This document shows positions 4,836 to 6,807 of a stretch of DNA of 6,807 bases, piece after piece. This stretch comes from an uncultured Eubacteriaceae bacterium. GTDB lineage: Bacteria > Bacillota > Clostridia > Lachnospirales > Lachnospiraceae. Below the pieces are notes generated by a model, which saw only the letters and a program-made list of their open reading frames with translations, had not been told where the DNA came from and made no database searches. How positions within the stretch are numbered: the stretch's first letter is position 1; each line of letters opens with the position of its first letter. The position numbers and the translations under genes were made by a program. The DNA is taken from assembly GCA_945938055.1 (NCBI GenBank), contig CAMEUH010000131.1, positions 1-6,807 on the forward strand, in the 5' to 3' direction.

Positions 4836-6807
4836 ATGTTAGAAAATGGTACAATCATAGGAAATCGTTATGAAATCATAGGGAAAATAGGTACCGGCGG
4901 AACAGCGGATGTTTATAAGGCGAAGTGCCATAAGCTGAACCGGTACGTGGCAATAAAGGTATTAAAAAGAGAATTCAGTGAGGACCGGAATTTTATTTCA
5001 AAGTTCCGGATTGAGGCGCAGTCTGCCGCCGGAATGGCACATGCCAATATTGTAAATGTCTATGATGTAGGGGATAATGGAATTTATTATATTGTCATGG
5101 AACTGGTGGAAGGAATCACCTTAAAGCAGTACATTGACAAAAAAGGCGCACTGGAATATAAAGAAGCGGTCAGCATTGCGATTCAGATAGCACAGGGAAT
5201 TGAGGCAGCACACCGGCATAATATTATTCATAGGGATATTAAGCCGCAGAATATTATTATTTCCAGGGAAGGCAAAGTAAAGGTAACGGATTTTGGTATC
5301 GCCAAGGTTACCAACACGGATACAGTGAATTCCATGGCAATGGGCTCCGTTCACTATATTTCACCGGAACAGGCAAGAGGCGGATTTAGTGATATCACAA
5401 GTGATATTTATTCCTTCGGTATCACCCTGTATGAAATGTGTACCGGAAGGGTTCCTTTTGATGGAGAAACAACGGTATCGGTTGCCCTGATGCATATTCA
5501 GAATGAAATTGTACCACCTTCGGTATATAATCCTTCCATTCCGGTCAGCGTGGAAAGCATTATTTTAAAATGTACCCAGAAGAGGATGGATAAGAGATAT
5601 CAGTCGGCAACGGAAGTGATTGCTGATTTGAAGCGTTCTTTGATTACTCCGTATGAGAATTTTGTTGTCATGCCGGAAGCGGTGGACCATTCACCAACCG
5701 TATTGTTTACGCCGGATGAACTTAGCCAGATTCAGACGAGAACACAGAATTCACAGAGTACACAGACCACACCGGGAGGACCGGTGCCATTCGGTACCAT
5801 GGGTCCGCAGGATGATTTCGGACCGGACATGGAACTTGTGACGGATAACAGTATTGATTTGACGCATATTTATGATGAAAATGATTTTGAGGAACATCAT
5901 TATGTGGAGCATGAGGAGGAAGAAGAGGACGAGGATGAGACCATCGTACGGGATGATAATAAGATTGATAAAATCATGGTCTGGCTTGGAATTGCGGTTG
6001 CGGTTGTCATTGTCATTATAACCATAGCGGTTGTATTTCGTGTGTTAGTAACATTTAACGGCATTGCGAGTACTCACGAGCCAGAGGAAACCCCAACACA
6101 GACACCAACCGTTGCGATTGACCAGGGAGTGGAAGTGCCGGGATTAATCGGACTGACTGCAAAGGAAGCACAGGAGGCATTGAATGAAAGAAGGCTGGGC
6201 TTTAAGCAGGTTACGGCGGAATCCGATGTAATCGCAAAGGGTTATGTCATGGCACAGAGTGTGGATGAAGGCGTTCACGTGGAAGAAAATACACAGATTG
6301 TTGTCACCGTGAGTTCCGGTCCGAAGACTTTTGAACTGGTGGATGTACTGTCATTGACAGAGGAAAAGGCATCTGCAATGTTAAAGGAACTGGGCTTAAA
6401 TCCGGTGATTGAATATGAATTTAGTAACGATAAGGAACAGGGAGTTGTCATGAAGACTGTCCCGGTTGCAGGTTCGCAGGTTAAGGCAGGAGATACCATT
6501 ACGATTACGGTAAGCCGCGGCAAGCAGAATCAGGAATGTGTTGTGCCAAATCTTCTGAACATGGATGAAAGCCAGGCAAGGGAAGCTATTGATAAGGCAG
6601 GACTGGTGGCACAGCTTGGCGGAACGGTAAGCAGTTCCACGGTGGAAGCCGGAAAGGTTGTGGCACAGAACTATCCGGAAGGCACTAAGCTTGCAGCCGG
6701 AACCATTGTGGAATATATTCTGAGCAGTGGAAGCAGCTCCAAATCCTACACGGGACGAATGGTAGTTATTAAGGCATGGGCGACTGCGGAGCCGGCTCCG
6801 GAAGGAT
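4836..6807 (+). CDS. pknB: PASTA-domain Ser/Thr protein kinase PknB/PrkC, C-terminus beyond the window
   Basis: A one-pass membrane kinase that binds muropeptides or lipid II outside and phosphorylates division, wall-synthesis and translation proteins inside. The frame is open from the ATG for 657 codons to the window end without a stop. Kinase domain, about 12-270: glycine loop GTGGTADVYKA (19-29), Lys41 in VAIK, Glu60, HRDIKPQN (132-139) with catalytic Asp134, DFG (152-154), an activation loop with Thr159, Thr161 and Thr163 as possible autophosphorylation sites, and SPE (176-178). A Thr/Gln-rich linker (about 285-315) and an acidic run (357-368) precede one membrane helix (about 382-405). 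Outside are three PASTA repeats, about 432-496, 497-562 and 566-632. A Ser-rich hinge and a non-PASTA segment (SYTGRMVVIKAW) follow. Ribosome binding purines (GAAGGAAGAGGAG, 4821-4833) lie just ahead. In related genomes rsgA usually comes next. Confidence 0.96.
   Translation, partial: MLENGTIIGNRYEIIGKIGTGGTADVYKAKCHKLNRYVAIKVLKREFSEDRNFISKFRIEAQSAAGMAHANIVNVYDVGDNGIYYIVMELVEGITLKQYIDKKGALEYKEAVSIAIQIAQGIEAAHRHNIIHRDIKPQNIIISREGKVKVTDFGIAKVTNTDTVNSMAMGSVHYISPEQARGGFSDITSDIYSFGITLYEMCTGRVPFDGETTVSVALMHIQNEIVPPSVYNPSIPVSVESIILKCTQKRMDKRYQSATEVIADLKRSLITPYENFVVMPEAVDHSPTVLFTPDELSQIQTRTQNSQSTQTTPGGPVPFGTMGPQDDFGPDMELVTDNSIDLTHIYDENDFEEHHYVEHEEEEEDEDETIVRDDNKIDKIMVWLGIAVAVVIVIITIAVVFRVLVTFNGIASTHEPEETPTQTPTVAIDQGVEVPGLIGLTAKEAQEALNERRLGFKQVTAESDVIAKGYVMAQSVDEGVHVEENTQIVVTVSSGPKTFELVDVLSLTEEKASAMLKELGLNPVIEYEFSNDKEQGVVMKTVPVAGSQVKAGDTITITVSRGKQNQECVVPNLLNMDESQAREAIDKAGLVAQLGGTVSSSTVEAGKVVAQNYPEGTKLAAGTIVEYILSSGSSSKSYTGRMVVIKAWATAEPAPEG

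Noticed and set aside
5653..5841. Out-of-frame + strand open frame of 62 codons, rich in Arg and His, over the kinase linker.
   Set aside because: It overlaps the continuous pknB frame and has low-complexity composition arising from the Thr/Gln/Pro-rich linker codons in another frame.

Overview
This window is a segment of a conserved bacterial housekeeping cluster, all on the + strand, and coding density is close to complete. The gene order is priA (3' end), def, fmt, rsmB, rlmN, stp/prpC, pknB/prkC (5' part). This order is well known from Firmicutes, including Bacillus subtilis. Moderate base composition (judged by eye), AGGAGG-type ribosome binding sites and protein sequences of clostridial style suggest a Clostridia member, most likely a Lachnospiraceae-type gut anaerobe. 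The family placement is inference.

Layout: positions 1-162 hold the last 53 codons of the primosomal helicase PriA. After a 32-base gap come peptide deformylase (195-674) and methionyl-tRNA formyltransferase (674-1615, GTG start, 1-base overlap). RsmB, a 16S rRNA m5C methyltransferase (1600-2979), overlaps fmt by 16 bases. RlmN, the radical-SAM 23S rRNA/tRNA m2A methyltransferase (2982-4043), follows after 2 bases. Next come a PP2C phosphatase (4082-4801) and a membrane PASTA-domain Ser/Thr kinase (4836 to the window end, no stop reached). The two signalling genes are set off by slightly longer gaps (38 and 34 bases), each with a strong ribosome binding site. There is no gene-free stretch longer than 38 bases, and I see no RNA gene, mobile element, CRISPR array or intrinsic terminator.

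How the genes work together: Fmt formylates initiator Met-tRNA and Def removes the formyl group from the new protein. RsmB and RlmN modify rRNA near the decoding site and the peptidyl-transferase centre. The kinase and phosphatase form an opposing pair that senses cell-wall fragments and sets Ser/Thr phosphorylation. The first four complete genes are packed so tightly that translational coupling is likely. Two sigma-A-like promoter candidates fit the layout: one overlapping the end of priA ahead of def, and one in the 3' end of rlmN ahead of stp.

I find no undescribed system here. The points worth a second look are modest: promoter-like sequences inside genes, an acidic, purine-rich stretch and a hexamer-duplicated membrane segment in the kinase, a divergent second PASTA repeat, and a non-PASTA tail that runs off the window.
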